From IMG/VR virus record IMGVR_UViG_3300044491_001212, positions 1 to 60,921 of that record: DNA of 60,921 nt. One strand, 5' to 3'. The notes under the pieces are model-generated. The model saw nothing but the letters and a program-made list of their open reading frames with translations. It searched no databases and was not told the origin of the DNA. Each line of letters opens with the position of its first letter. Within the stretch, counting starts at the first letter, position 1. Below are positions 39,435 to 48,922 of this stretch, piece after piece. The position numbers and the translations under genes were made by a program. The stretch is from a virus.

Positions 39435-40339
39435 TTGGATATGATCGCCTCGGAACGAACGGAAGGTTCGGTAATCAACTCTTTCAGTATGCATCACTGA
39501 GAGGTATTGCATCACATCATGGATATGATTGGTGTATTCCTCCTGATAGTCATGACACTTATGCTAACTATGGGATGCATCATCCCTTTGAGTTAGCTGG
39601 GTTGAAGGATAAGAACATTGGGTTTGTCAATGAGAATGTCTCACCACAATCTATGTTCTCATTTGGTGCTCTCAAGGATACTAATCCTAATACTAAGAAT
39701 GCAACTGAGAGCCAGTATTGTTTTGATGAAGAACTCTTCAATAACTTTGAGGATGGTACAAACCTAGATGGTTATCTTCAAACTGAGAGATACTTCAAAC
39801 ATATTGAAGATGAGATTCGTGCAGACTTCGCATTCAAACCAGAAATCCTAGAACCTTGTAATGAGTTTATCAGTAATTTTGAGAATATTAATTTTCTCCA
39901 TGTTCGCCGCGGAGATAACGTGGGCCGTGAAGATTATTATCGGATGATGACCTTCGACTACTACACAAGAGCTCTGGAACTATTTCCTGACTCTCATGTA
40001 TTGGTTTGTTCTGATGATCCTCAGTGGTGTTCTGAACAAGAATTCTTTGATGATGAAAGGTTCTTGATCAACACCGATGTTCCTGAGTATGATCACATGT
40101 GTCTAGAAGGTGATGGTGGTCGTCGTCGTTCCAAGGTTCCATATACTGATCTGTGTCTGATGTCCCTATGTAATGGAGCCATCCTCTCCTCCTCCTCTCT
40201 GGGTTGGTGGGGAGCTTGGCTACAGAAGGGTAGGACTAACCCTGTAGTGGTTCCTGAACACTGGTATGGACCTGTTCTAGAGGCTGTGAACGACTGTAGA
40301 GACCTCTACCCTGAAGAGTGGACCGTTATCCCGAACTAA
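39431..40339 (+). CDS. GT11 fucosyltransferase-like glycosyltransferase
   Basis: The 302-residue enzyme has the N-terminal RFGNQLFQYASLRG and the GDP-fucose-binding HVRRGD motif, then SSSSLGWWGAWL near the C-terminus, the three landmarks of alpha-1,2-fucosyltransferases (GT11). The donor may be a GDP-sugar made by the cluster. A paralogue lies at 41159. Confidence 0.88.
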   Translation: MIGYDRLGTNGRFGNQLFQYASLRGIASHHGYDWCIPPDSHDTYANYGMHHPFELAGLKDKNIGFVNENVSPQSMFSFGALKDTNPNTKNATESQYCFDEELFNNFEDGTNLDGYLQTERYFKHIEDEIRADFAFKPEILEPCNEFISNFENINFLHVRRGDNVGREDYYRMMTFDYYTRALELFPDSHVLVCSDDPQWCSEQEFFDDERFLINTDVPEYDHMCLEGDGGRRRSKVPYTDLCLMSLCNGAILSSSSLGWWGAWLQKGRTNPVVVPEHWYGPVLEAVNDCRDLYPEEWTVIPN

Positions 40340-40340
40340 T

Positions 40341-41162
40341 ATGAGACACGATCTAAAAGACACTACCTTCATCATTCCCATTCGCATCGAATCAGAAGAT
40401 CGAATGAGGAATGTGATCACCTCATTGTGTTACCTCCTAGAGAACTTTGATACAAAGGTTATTCTCAAGGAGGTTGATACACAATCAGTATTTCAACAAC
40501 AGTGTCTCCCTCAGATCTCTGAGTATGTGGAGGATGGGATTGAGAACTTAACTCATATCTTTGAGAAGAGTGATCCCATTGATAATATGTTCTACCGTAT
40601 GAGATATCTCAATGAGATGTTGAATATGTGTGAGACAGAAGTAGTTGCTAACTATGATTGTGATGTTCTTCTACCTATCAACACATATCTACAGGCACAG
40701 AAGTTCATTACTGAAGGAGGATATGATGTCATCTACCCTTATGGCCATGGTCCATGGCAGAAGAAAGTATATGCTACCGATGATATGGTATCTAAATTTC
40801 TATCTAACGATTGTGAGTTCTCACATCTAGAGAAGAAGGTAGAGATTGATAACGCAGAGAGTGGACACGCACAGTTCATTCGTAGATCCACATACATTGA
40901 AGCTGGTATGGAGAATGAGAACTTTATCTCATACTCACCAGAAGATAAGGAGAGGTTACATAGATTTAATTTACTAGGATATAATGTAGGTAGGATTGAG
41001 AACTGGGTATATCACCTAGAACATATGAGAACCCACAACTCATGGTTAAATAATCCACACATGCAAAACAACTTTGCCCTGTGGGAGTTTCTCAAACCTT
41101 TGAGTGAAGAAGAACTTAGGCAATATTATAAAGAACAAAAGTATCTCAAGAAGTATACATGA
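40341..41162 (+). CDS. glycosyltransferase, GT2-like
   Basis: The 273-residue protein opens TTFIIPIRIESEDR and has a metal-binding-type motif NYDCDVLLP (DxD) with later ESGHAQFIRRSTYIEAG, reduced to GHAQFIRRS. This matches glycosyltransferases of the GT2/galactosyltransferase C-like type. Its donor is unknown. It sits between the two GT11 genes. Confidence 0.75.
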   Translation: MRHDLKDTTFIIPIRIESEDRMRNVITSLCYLLENFDTKVILKEVDTQSVFQQQCLPQISEYVEDGIENLTHIFEKSDPIDNMFYRMRYLNEMLNMCETEVVANYDCDVLLPINTYLQAQKFITEGGYDVIYPYGHGPWQKKVYATDDMVSKFLSNDCEFSHLEKKVEIDNAESGHAQFIRRSTYIEAGMENENFISYSPEDKERLHRFNLLGYNVGRIENWVYHLEHMRTHNSWLNNPHMQNNFALWEFLKPLSEEELRQYYKEQKYLKKYT

Positions 41163-41965
41163 TTGGTTTTAACTACCTAGGAAAACTAGGACAACTTGGT
41201 AATCAGATGTTCCAATATGCATCACTCATTGGTGTTGCAGATAAAATTGGAACATCTTTTTGTATCCCACATCATCATGAAGTGATGGTTGACAACCTAG
41301 GGAATAGACTTAGGATTGAATTGTTTGATGCATTTGATATCAAACCAGATAGGGTTGGGTTTATTCCTACTGATAAGAACTATCAAGAAGGAGAATTCAC
41401 CTTTGAAGAAGGAGCATTTCAGATTGATACTGAACATGACACATGTCTGATTGGTTTCTTCCAAACAGAGAGATACTTCAAACATATTCAAGATCGTATC
41501 AGATCAGAGTTTGCATTTAAGAATGAAATTAAAGAGGAGTGCCAGGACATCGTGGATTGTTTTGACAATCCTATTGCTTTGCATATTCGTAGAGGTGATT
41601 ATCTCATCAATAGTGGTAATCATCACAACCTTTCTGATGATTATTATGAACATGCACTGAAAGAGTTTGATGAAGATCGACAAGTAGTGATCTTTACTGA
41701 TGATCCTGAGTGGGCATTGAACAACCCTCTCTTTGGAAGTGATAGGTTCATCGTATCAGAAGGTAATGGTCCTTATCATGACCTCTATATGATGACTCAG
41801 TGTAGTGATTTTATTATATCTAACTCTACATTCTCATGGTGGGGAGCTTGGTTAGCAGATACAGGTAAGGTGGTAGCACCTAAGGCTTGGTTTGGTCCTA
41901 ACAACTCACATAAATCTACAAGGGATCTCTATCCCGAACATTGGACAATTATTCCTCAATCATAA
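41159..41965 (+). CDS. GT11 fucosyltransferase-like glycosyltransferase (paralogue)
   Basis: The 268-residue enzyme repeats the GT11 pattern: LGNQMFQYASLIG, HIRRGDY and NSTFSWWGAWLAD. Blocks such as FFQTERYFKHIQDRIRSEFAFK match the upstream enzyme's LQTERYFKHIEDEIRADFAFK, pointing to duplication within this lineage. It overlaps the flanking genes by four and one bases. Confidence 0.88.
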   Translation: MIGFNYLGKLGQLGNQMFQYASLIGVADKIGTSFCIPHHHEVMVDNLGNRLRIELFDAFDIKPDRVGFIPTDKNYQEGEFTFEEGAFQIDTEHDTCLIGFFQTERYFKHIQDRIRSEFAFKNEIKEECQDIVDCFDNPIALHIRRGDYLINSGNHHNLSDDYYEHALKEFDEDRQVVIFTDDPEWALNNPLFGSDRFIVSEGNGPYHDLYMMTQCSDFIISNSTFSWWGAWLADTGKVVAPKAWFGPNNSHKSTRDLYPEHWTIIPQS

Positions 41966-43566
41966 TGACTTGGAACCTACTTACAGTATCATTTGGTAAT
42001 AATAAGTATCAGAGAGGACAATCTTTTCTACACAAACTGGCAACAAAGGTAGGAGTAAATCACTTTTCTATTAGTGAAGACTCACTCTTCAATTCAGATC
42101 TTTATAAAGATAATAAGAAGTGGTTCTCAAAGAAGAATAACTATGGGCACTTTGCCTGGAAACCATACTTTCTCCTGAAGACTATGGAGAAGTTGGAAGA
42201 GGGAGATAAGATTCTAGCACTTGATGCACTTGATATCTTTCACCCTGAAATCTTTCAGGCTGTAGATGATTTATGGGAAAATGATCCATGTATTCTCCCT
42301 CTGGGTAACTCAGTTCAGGGTGAATACACTAAGAGAGATTGTTTTCACTACATGGATTGTGATGAAGAAGACTACTGGGAATCTAAACAACTCGAAGCTG
42401 GTTTCACATTCTGGAGAGTTTGTGATGAATCAAAGAGAATTCTCGAAGAGTGGTTAAAGTGGTGTCTGGATGAGAGGACAAATGGAGAAGTTACTACATT
42501 CTCTGGTAAGGAAGAGTTGGATGGATTCCAAGAGGTTCGTCATGATCAAAGTATCCTTACTAACATTGCTGTTCGTGATGGACTCTCAGTAATTGGTAAT
42601 GATATTCGTAACTTCATTGAGTGTAATGCTGACTACTGGTATGAGAGATACAACAAAGGTACTGTTTCAGTCTATCGTCCTATCGATCAGTTCCTTGTAA
42701 GTATCAAAGACCAGGTTGATTATCTAAAACCAGCCCCTAAGGATAGTATTATCCTCACAGTACATAACCAGGAAGGATTGATTCCTACAGTGTTGAAAGG
42801 TATTGAAGATAACACTGAGGGTAACTATGAATTGATTGTAGTTGTAGATGGTTGTACTGATGATTCGGAGGGTGTTATCTTTAGATATCTCAAGGACTCA
42901 ACCATTGAGAATAAAACTCTGATCAAAACTGATGACATCTATGAGAACAAGGCCAACAATGTTGGATTGAAAATTGCTCAAGGAACATACGCCACTATCA
43001 TTCAAGATGATCAGGTGATTACGGAGAAGGGTTGGAACACAAGGATGCACAAACCCTTTGAGTCATTCGATGATGTATTTGCAGTCACAGCTAGAACGGC
43101 ACACAATCTTATCCTGAACCCTAACTCCAAACACCTTGGAGAGAAGGAAGATAGAGATGATTGTTGGTGTGATATTCTGGATAATGTAGATGTATCTGAG
43201 GAGAGAAATCAATCCAGAGATGTGTTTGCTATCCGTGGTAGTGTAAACCGTGGACCTCTCATGGTAAACATGGCAGATATGAGGAAGTTGAGTTACTTTG
43301 ATGAAGAGTATGCACCTCAACAACTTGATGATCATGATCTCATGTTTAGAATGAGAAAGAAACTTAAGAAGGTATGTGGTTGTTATTGGATTGGATTTGA
43401 ATCAGATCCATCCTGGGGAGCCAGTCGTAAGGAAACTACAGGGTTCAGTGAAGCTAACCCAGTAAACGCCAAGTCACATCATAAGAACAGTAAACTCTTT
43501 CATAAGAGATATGAAAAGTATTATGATGAGTACAGAATCATTGAAGAACGGGAGTTACCAGAATGA
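41965..43566 (+). CDS. two-domain glycosyltransferase
   Basis: The 533-residue protein joins two units. Residues 1-265 look like a nucleotide-diphospho-sugar transferase-type domain with DALDIF (DxD) and a Trp-rich pattern. From about 270 a GT2 domain follows: SIILTVHNQEG, ELIVVVDGCTDDS, then IIQDDQ (DxD) and DDHDLMFRMR. It may add two sugars. It begins with a TAATG overlap. Confidence 0.8.
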   Translation: MTWNLLTVSFGNNKYQRGQSFLHKLATKVGVNHFSISEDSLFNSDLYKDNKKWFSKKNNYGHFAWKPYFLLKTMEKLEEGDKILALDALDIFHPEIFQAVDDLWENDPCILPLGNSVQGEYTKRDCFHYMDCDEEDYWESKQLEAGFTFWRVCDESKRILEEWLKWCLDERTNGEVTTFSGKEELDGFQEVRHDQSILTNIAVRDGLSVIGNDIRNFIECNADYWYERYNKGTVSVYRPIDQFLVSIKDQVDYLKPAPKDSIILTVHNQEGLIPTVLKGIEDNTEGNYELIVVVDGCTDDSEGVIFRYLKDSTIENKTLIKTDDIYENKANNVGLKIAQGTYATIIQDDQVITEKGWNTRMHKPFESFDDVFAVTARTAHNLILNPNSKHLGEKEDRDDCWCDILDNVDVSEERNQSRDVFAIRGSVNRGPLMVNMADMRKLSYFDEEYAPQQLDDHDLMFRMRKKLKKVCGCYWIGFESDPSWGASRKETTGFSEANPVNAKSHHKNSKLFHKRYEKYYDEYRIIEERELPE

Positions 43567-44204
43567 CATACAGTAAAAGATTTAGTAGTAAGTTCTTTTC
43601 AAAGATGTTACAACCAGCAGGACCAACTAGTCCTGTAAGAGATAGAGCAACTTCCCTGTCTATGGTGTTTGAGATCCTAGATCAGAAGAAGAATAAAGAC
43701 TTCTTCATTGTAGAGACAGGATGTATGAGGGCAGACCATGGACAACTTGCCCTTGGTGATGATGGAGCAAGTACATACATCTTTGATGACTTCATCAACT
43801 TCTATGATGGTGAAGTAGTATCAGTGGATATCAACCCTGACAATGTGAGACATGCACAGAAGATGGTTTCAGATAGAACCACTGTGTATTGTAGTGATAG
43901 TGTAGAATTCTTGTGGAATATCCCTGAGAAGAGAAAGATTGATCTGTTGTATCTGGATTCATATGACTTTGAACCAGATAACCCTATCCCCTCACAGAAA
44001 CATCACCTTAAGGAACTTACCGCAGTGATGAAAAACTTGAGGAAAGGTAGTATAATTATGGTTGATGATAACGCCAACACTCCTGAGTTTGAATGGTTTA
44101 CCAAGATTGCACAGGGTGGTAAGGCAGGTTTCGTTAAAGAGTTCATGAAAGATGTGGGAGCAGAACTCCTCCTAGACGAGTATCAAATTATTTGGAGACT
44201 ATGA
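43563..44204 (+). CDS. class I SAM methyltransferase of glycan cluster
   Basis: The 213-residue protein resembles Methyltransf_24: FFIVETGCMRADHGQL, VVSVDINPDN (acidic loop), a LLYLDSYDFE strand and a final IIMVDDNAN. It may methylate a sugar or amino sugar. It overlaps the glycosyltransferase by four bases. Confidence 0.72.
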   Translation: MTYSKRFSSKFFSKMLQPAGPTSPVRDRATSLSMVFEILDQKKNKDFFIVETGCMRADHGQLALGDDGASTYIFDDFINFYDGEVVSVDINPDNVRHAQKMVSDRTTVYCSDSVEFLWNIPEKRKIDLLYLDSYDFEPDNPIPSQKHHLKELTAVMKNLRKGSIIMVDDNANTPEFEWFTKIAQGGKAGFVKEFMKDVGAELLLDEYQIIWRL

Positions 44205-44497
44205 TGGACGTAAGACTGTTTCGTATTGTTACTGGTGAAGAAGTAATCGCAGAAGTAGTTGATGAGAATGAATCTACTGTTACTGTAAGGAATGGATTGG
44301 TTGTTCTTCCAACAGCACAGAACATTGGGTTTGCACCTTGGGCTACTGTGGTTAGTAAGGAGAAACCAGAACTTGAAGTTTCTCGTACACACATTGTGTA
44401 TATTGGTGAGGTGGAACATTCAATTAGAGAGAAGTATGATTCTATCTACGGTAGTAAGTTGGTGACACCTGAACCTAAGAGTTTGATTCTCTCATGA
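44201..44497 (+). CDS. Sm-like (LSm) cyanophage protein 3
   Basis: The 98-residue protein has VRLFRIVTGEEVIAEVVDE, then FAPWATVV and IVYIGEVEHSIREKYDSI, reduced to matching blocks. The order of these blocks matches the two Sm-like proteins at 7818 and 8116. Its place inside a sugar cluster is odd for an RNA-binding fold and may be incidental. The start is ATGATG at 44201-44206. Confidence 0.6.
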   Translation: MMDVRLFRIVTGEEVIAEVVDENESTVTVRNGLVVLPTAQNIGFAPWATVVSKEKPELEVSRTHIVYIGEVEHSIREKYDSIYGSKLVTPEPKSLILS

Positions 44498-45144
44498 GTT
44501 ATTTTCAATTTGCTAAGAACTACTATTCTGCCAATGGTGAGGATGGTATCACAGAACAACTATTCAAAGATCTCAACATCAATGATGGTGTAGTGTGTGA
44601 GTTTGGTGCATGGGATGGGTTTGATGATAGTAACACAGCATACTTCTGGTTTACCAAAGACTTCTCAGCTATTCTGATTGAGGGATTGGAAAGTAGGTTC
44701 GATCAACTTGTATACAATACCAAGGGATTTGATGCCACCTGTATCAAGAACATGGTACAGGAGTCTGGTGATGATAGTATCGACAACATTCTTGATCGAT
44801 CTATGGTAAAGTTGACTGATGATAACTTTGCTTTGATGTCTATTGACATTGACTCCTTTGACTACTATGTCTTTGGTAGTATCAAAAAGTATCGTCCTAA
44901 GGTTTGTATTGTAGAAACCAGTAGTGGATATACACCAGACAGAGACTTTGTTTCTCGTGACTCTGGTTGTTCCCTGAAGTCTGTAGCAGAACTAGGAGAG
45001 ACTATTGGATACAAGTGTGTGATTCATACTGGTAATGCATACTTTGTTCGTGATGATCTAGTTCATCTGTTGCCAGACTATGATTATAGTTTGGATGCAA
45101 TCTATAGTTCTCCAGCTGATATTGATTCAAGACAAGGAAAATGA
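44494..45144 (+). CDS. FkbM-like class I methyltransferase
   Basis: The 216-residue protein has VVCEFGAWDGFDDSNTAYF (SAM loop), AILIEGLESRF (acidic residue after strand two) and ALMSIDIDSFDYYVF (motif IV), the layout of FkbM-type O-methyltransferases. It probably caps a sugar hydroxyl. Confidence 0.72.
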   Translation: MSYFQFAKNYYSANGEDGITEQLFKDLNINDGVVCEFGAWDGFDDSNTAYFWFTKDFSAILIEGLESRFDQLVYNTKGFDATCIKNMVQESGDDSIDNILDRSMVKLTDDNFALMSIDIDSFDYYVFGSIKKYRPKVCIVETSSGYTPDRDFVSRDSGCSLKSVAELGETIGYKCVIHTGNAYFVRDDLVHLLPDYDYSLDAIYSSPADIDSRQGK

Positions 45145-45890
45145 GTGATGTAATCTTAGGAGCATACTTTGGGGGACTGGGGGATCAACTCCAGTTCTCT
45201 ACACTGCCTGAAGAGTTCTATAAACAACAGGGTAGGGAAACCTACCTGGCAGATGGTAGCAACTTTAGGAACAAAGAGATCTATGATTTGGTGTGGGGAG
45301 AGAACCCATACATCAAAGGTGTAGTGGAAGGCGAAAGAACAGCAGGAGACCTGGAGAGTATTGAAGTAAAGAACCATACTGGTAATTGGATCAGTAATTG
45401 GGAGTACCTCCATGGTTTAGAACCAACAAACATTCGACCAAAGATTTATTATGAGCCACTACAAATTGACGGCCTATCCGACACTATACTTGTCGATCTT
45501 TCTAGTATCACTATCAATCACAATGATACTGGGTATGGATATAACCTAAAACATGTTCACAAAACCTACATGGATCTCCTAGAAAGGTATCCAAAGAAGA
45601 AGTTTGTAGGTGTGAACTTCAAACAAGATATAGAATCATCCAAGTTCAATCCTGATGTGGATGAAACCATTGATGTGGAATCCATATACCACTATTGTGA
45701 TCTCATGAGATCTTCTTATGGTATCTGTTGCTTCTATAGTGGTAGTATGGCCCTAGCCGCAGCAATACAAAGATTTAATACAGATCTCAAGATCTTGTGT
45801 ATCACCCCTCCTAGCGTGTATAATAGTCCTAGAACCCAAGACCTTGGGATTTTCTATTTTGATTACGTCGATTACCTGGTTACCGAATGA
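45141..45890 (+). CDS. GT9-like glycosyltransferase candidate
   Basis: The 249-residue protein opens AYFGGLGDQLQFSTLPEEF, where GLGDQLQFSTLP is the N-terminal signature of heptosyltransferase/GT9-type proteins (GxLGD). The C-terminal half has FYSGSMALAAAIQRF, like the nucleotide-sugar site of that group. If it is a heptosyltransferase, it would use the ADP-heptose expected from genes at 49689-51614. Confidence 0.65.
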   Translation: MSDVILGAYFGGLGDQLQFSTLPEEFYKQQGRETYLADGSNFRNKEIYDLVWGENPYIKGVVEGERTAGDLESIEVKNHTGNWISNWEYLHGLEPTNIRPKIYYEPLQIDGLSDTILVDLSSITINHNDTGYGYNLKHVHKTYMDLLERYPKKKFVGVNFKQDIESSKFNPDVDETIDVESIYHYCDLMRSSYGICCFYSGSMALAAAIQRFNTDLKILCITPPSVYNSPRTQDLGIFYFDYVDYLVTE

Positions 45891-46549
45891 GTAGGATTCT
45901 TATTACTGGATGTGGAGGTGGCCTCGGTGAGGCCATGTTGAATGAGTGTCTGAAACGAGGACACAAAGTATTCCCTCACTATCGTAAAGGTGAGGTGGAT
46001 AAAGTATTCAGTGGTAGACTCACAGGAGATACTACTGACTTCAACTTCCCTGAAAAGTTTAATGAGTACATGCAGATCCATAACATTGATGTATTCATCA
46101 ATAACGCAGCTCAGTATATCGGTGGTCCTATTGAGGAGACATCAGATAATCTTATCAAGAGAGCCATTGATGTGAATATAACATCACAGATTCTTCTCTT
46201 GAAGAAGGCATTCCGTAGGTTCAAATCTATGAAGAGTGGGTTGATTATCAATATCAATTCCCTCTCATATCAACAACCTTCGAAGAATGAAACTATATAT
46301 TGTGCCACCAAATTTGCACTGAAGGGTTTCTCAAAGGCACTTCAGATGGAAGCGATTGGTACAGGTGTGGAAATCATTGATGTTCATCCTGGTGGTATTC
46401 AAACAGGCATGACGAGTGGTAGACCCAACTATGATTCGTTGATGGCCAGAGAAGATGTTGCCTCACAAGTAGTGAACTTGATTGGTAGGGGTAGCAGTTA
46501 TACTAATGAAATTATTCTGAGGAAGAGAAATGAAAGCAGCCGTTCTTGA
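45887..46549 (+). CDS. short-chain dehydrogenase/reductase
   Basis: The 220-residue enzyme has TGCGGGLGEA (TGxxxGxG), FINNAAQ, INSLSYQ with the catalytic Ser and YCATK (Y-x3-K). It is a classical SDR, probably for a keto-sugar or nucleotide sugar. It overlaps the next gene by 20 bases. Confidence 0.85.
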   Translation: MSRILITGCGGGLGEAMLNECLKRGHKVFPHYRKGEVDKVFSGRLTGDTTDFNFPEKFNEYMQIHNIDVFINNAAQYIGGPIEETSDNLIKRAIDVNITSQILLLKKAFRRFKSMKSGLIININSLSYQQPSKNETIYCATKFALKGFSKALQMEAIGTGVEIIDVHPGGIQTGMTSGRPNYDSLMAREDVASQVVNLIGRGSSYTNEIILRKRNESSRS

Positions 46550-47543
46550 AGAACTGAATCAACCTCTTGCACTTAGAGAAGTAGGATTGACTGAACTTAA
46601 GTTTGGTCAGGTATTAGTAAAGGTATTGGTAAGTGGATTGTGTGGAGCACAACTTCATGAGATCAAAGGACATAAAGGCAACGGAAAGTTTCTACCTCAC
46701 TTGATGGGTCACGAAGGTTGTGGTATTGTTGAGAGTGTAGGTATTGGTGTTACTACTGTGAAACCTGGAGACAAGGTGGTTATGCACTGGCGTCCTGGTT
46801 CTGGTGTAGAGTCACCCTTCCCTTCATATACTTTGGATGGTAAGACTATCTCTAGTGGAAAGGTTACTACCCTAAGTGAGTTCTCTATCGTATCTGAAAA
46901 TCGTGTTACTAAAATTAGTTCGAACACCCCTTCTGTTCTCGCTGCTATGCTTGGTTGTAGTCTCACCACTGCTCTGGGTATTATTGACAATGAGTGTGAA
47001 CTGAAGTTTGGTGAATCTGTTGCTGTCATTGGCTGTGGTGGTGTGGGTCTAAACCTTATCCAGGCAGCCAAGATGAAGAGTGCATCACCCATCTATGGTG
47101 TGGATGTGAATCAAAATATGTTTGAGTTATCTTCACAGTTGGGAGCAAACTGTTTCGTATATGATATCGAGTATCTTCCAGAGAAGTGTGATGTTATCAT
47201 TGATACTACTGGTGTTCCTGATGTCATCTCTAAGGCATTTGAAAGATTGAATCCTGGTGGTCGTTTGATAATGGTTGGCCAACCCGCACCAGATCGTATT
47301 GTATGTCTCCCTAACGCTGTCTCTATGTTTGATGGTAGTGGTAAGTCTATTCGTGCCACACAGGGTGGTAGAACAGATCCTGAGAAGGATATTCCTCGAT
47401 ACATTGATCTTGCTATGAAAGGTGTACTGGATTATGAGACACTACATACTCATACATTTACACTCGATGAAGTCAATGAAGCTTTTGATTTGTTGAGAAG
47501 TGGAAATGCTGGTAGAATTATGGTGAAGATTAACGAATCATGA
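46530..47543 (+). CDS. zinc-dependent alcohol dehydrogenase family (MDR)
   Basis: The 337-residue enzyme has a catalytic-zinc set (SGLCGAQLHE, GHEGCG) and an NAD loop VIGCGGVGLN. The structural zinc lobe with four Cys is missing, as in sorbitol or threonine dehydrogenase-like subsets. It likely oxidises a sugar alcohol or a related intermediate and may pair with the SDR upstream. Confidence 0.85.
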   Translation: MKAAVLEELNQPLALREVGLTELKFGQVLVKVLVSGLCGAQLHEIKGHKGNGKFLPHLMGHEGCGIVESVGIGVTTVKPGDKVVMHWRPGSGVESPFPSYTLDGKTISSGKVTTLSEFSIVSENRVTKISSNTPSVLAAMLGCSLTTALGIIDNECELKFGESVAVIGCGGVGLNLIQAAKMKSASPIYGVDVNQNMFELSSQLGANCFVYDIEYLPEKCDVIIDTTGVPDVISKAFERLNPGGRLIMVGQPAPDRIVCLPNAVSMFDGSGKSIRATQGGRTDPEKDIPRYIDLAMKGVLDYETLHTHTFTLDEVNEAFDLLRSGNAGRIMVKINES

Positions 47544-47698
47544 AACGACTGGACAAAGAAACAGGTAAACTCATGACACAGTTGAACATCAGTAATCTGG
47601 TGTCATGTCTTGAAGCTGAAGTAACTTACCTTACCTGTTGGGATCACAACGGTAAGAAAACTAAGAAAATTGTATTTGAGTACACTGAAGATGAATGA
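47540..47698 (+). CDS. 52-residue small protein
   Basis: A short frame starts ATGA at the previous stop and encodes a 52-residue product (ISNLVSCLEAEVTYLTCWD) with two Cys and a Lys-rich end. It overlaps the transketolase start by eight bases. No family is recognised. The tight coupling suggests it is real. Confidence 0.6.
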   Translation: MKRLDKETGKLMTQLNISNLVSCLEAEVTYLTCWDHNGKKTKKIVFEYTEDE

Positions 47699-48443
47699 AG
47701 TATTATCAGAAAGATCTAAACAAGTAAGGAGGGATGCAATTGATCTATCTCTTGCTAATGGTGGGTATCATTATGGTGGTTCATTTAGTTGTGCCGACAT
47801 TCTGGTCAACTTGTTTGACAGAGTTATGGATCCGGCTGACAGATTCATCCTTAGTAAGGGTCATGGGTGTTGGGTTTATTACGTTCTACTGCGCGAACTT
47901 GGATTTAATCCACTACTTGAAGGACACCCACACTACGATCCGTCGAATGGTGTATACTGCACCGCAGGTAGTATGGGTCATGGATTTCCCACTGCTATTG
48001 GACAAGCCCTCGCTAGGAAACTGAAAGGTGAACCTGGTAATGTGTATGTTCTCATTGGAGATGGTGAAGCACAAGAAGGAACTACCTGGGAATCACTTCT
48101 AATTGCAGGTCATCTGAAACTAGATAACCTGGTTGTGATTGTGGATAGTAATAATATCCAAGGTAGTGGGTATGTGAAAGACATTATGCCTGTGATTGAT
48201 CCTTTGATTGGTGCAGCACTCAACTCTGGTTGGGTTGTTCATGAGATTGATGGACACAGTGATGATGCATGGGAACAATGGAAGACTACGGATGGTTATT
48301 ACATTGCACACAACTCACCCACACTGATTGTGGCTCATACTATTAAAGGTAAGGGTGTATCGTTTATGGAGAACCAACCTAAGTGGCATTCAAACTGGTT
48401 AGGTGGTGATATGTTAGCAAAAGCAAGAGAGGAGTTGTCATGA
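47691..48443 (+). CDS. transketolase N-terminal subunit
   Basis: The 250-residue protein is the thiamine-diphosphate binding half of a split transketolase: ILSKGHG (about residues 53-59), GSMGHG and GDGEAQEG (about 123-130) with Asn some 25 residues later. It pairs with the next gene. Split transketolases are frequent in archaea and in sugar clusters. It makes ketose phosphates such as sedoheptulose 7-phosphate, the entry to the heptose path encoded nearby. Confidence 0.9.
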   Translation: MNEVLSERSKQVRRDAIDLSLANGGYHYGGSFSCADILVNLFDRVMDPADRFILSKGHGCWVYYVLLRELGFNPLLEGHPHYDPSNGVYCTAGSMGHGFPTAIGQALARKLKGEPGNVYVLIGDGEAQEGTTWESLLIAGHLKLDNLVVIVDSNNIQGSGYVKDIMPVIDPLIGAALNSGWVVHEIDGHSDDAWEQWKTTDGYYIAHNSPTLIVAHTIKGKGVSFMENQPKWHSNWLGGDMLAKAREELS

Positions 48444-48922
48444 GAAAGGCATTTGGTGAAACACTAATGAAGTTGGCAGATAAGGATGAACGTATTGTTC
48501 TCCTTACTGGTGATGTAGAACAAGAGATGGAACCATTCAAGGAGAAGTATCCTGATAGGTTCTTCAACCTTGGTCTCACTGAACAATCAATCACTAGTAT
48601 GGCTGCAGGTCTTGCCATTGAAGGTATGAGACCTATTGTGTATTCAATCTCTCCCTTTGTGATTGAACGTCCATACGAACAGGTGAAGATTGATATTGAT
48701 GAACAGAACCTCCCTGTGATGTTGATTGGTTATTCTGATTATCCCTCACATGGTCCTACTCATCGTCCTCTGAACCCTGAACGATTGGCTCTGGTGTTTA
48801 AGAACGTGAAGAGTTTCTTCCCTACTGATCAACAATCAGCCACTAAGGCTATGTTGGATTCATACATCATGAAGATCCCTTCTATGATCTATCTACATAA
48901 AGACGGACTACCTTTCTTCTAA
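48440..48922 (+). CDS. transketolase C-terminal subunit (pyrimidine-binding half, short)
   Basis: The 160-residue protein holds the pyrimidine domain: LLTGDVEQ, NLGLTEQSITSMAAGLA with the catalytic Glu and SHGPTHR. The usual third C-terminal transketolase domain is missing, so it is about half of a typical C-subunit. It overlaps its partner by four bases. It should still form the active-site interface, by family knowledge. Confidence 0.85.
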   Translation: MRKAFGETLMKLADKDERIVLLTGDVEQEMEPFKEKYPDRFFNLGLTEQSITSMAAGLAIEGMRPIVYSISPFVIERPYEQVKIDIDEQNLPVMLIGYSDYPSHGPTHRPLNPERLALVFKNVKSFFPTDQQSATKAMLDSYIMKIPSMIYLHKDGLPFF

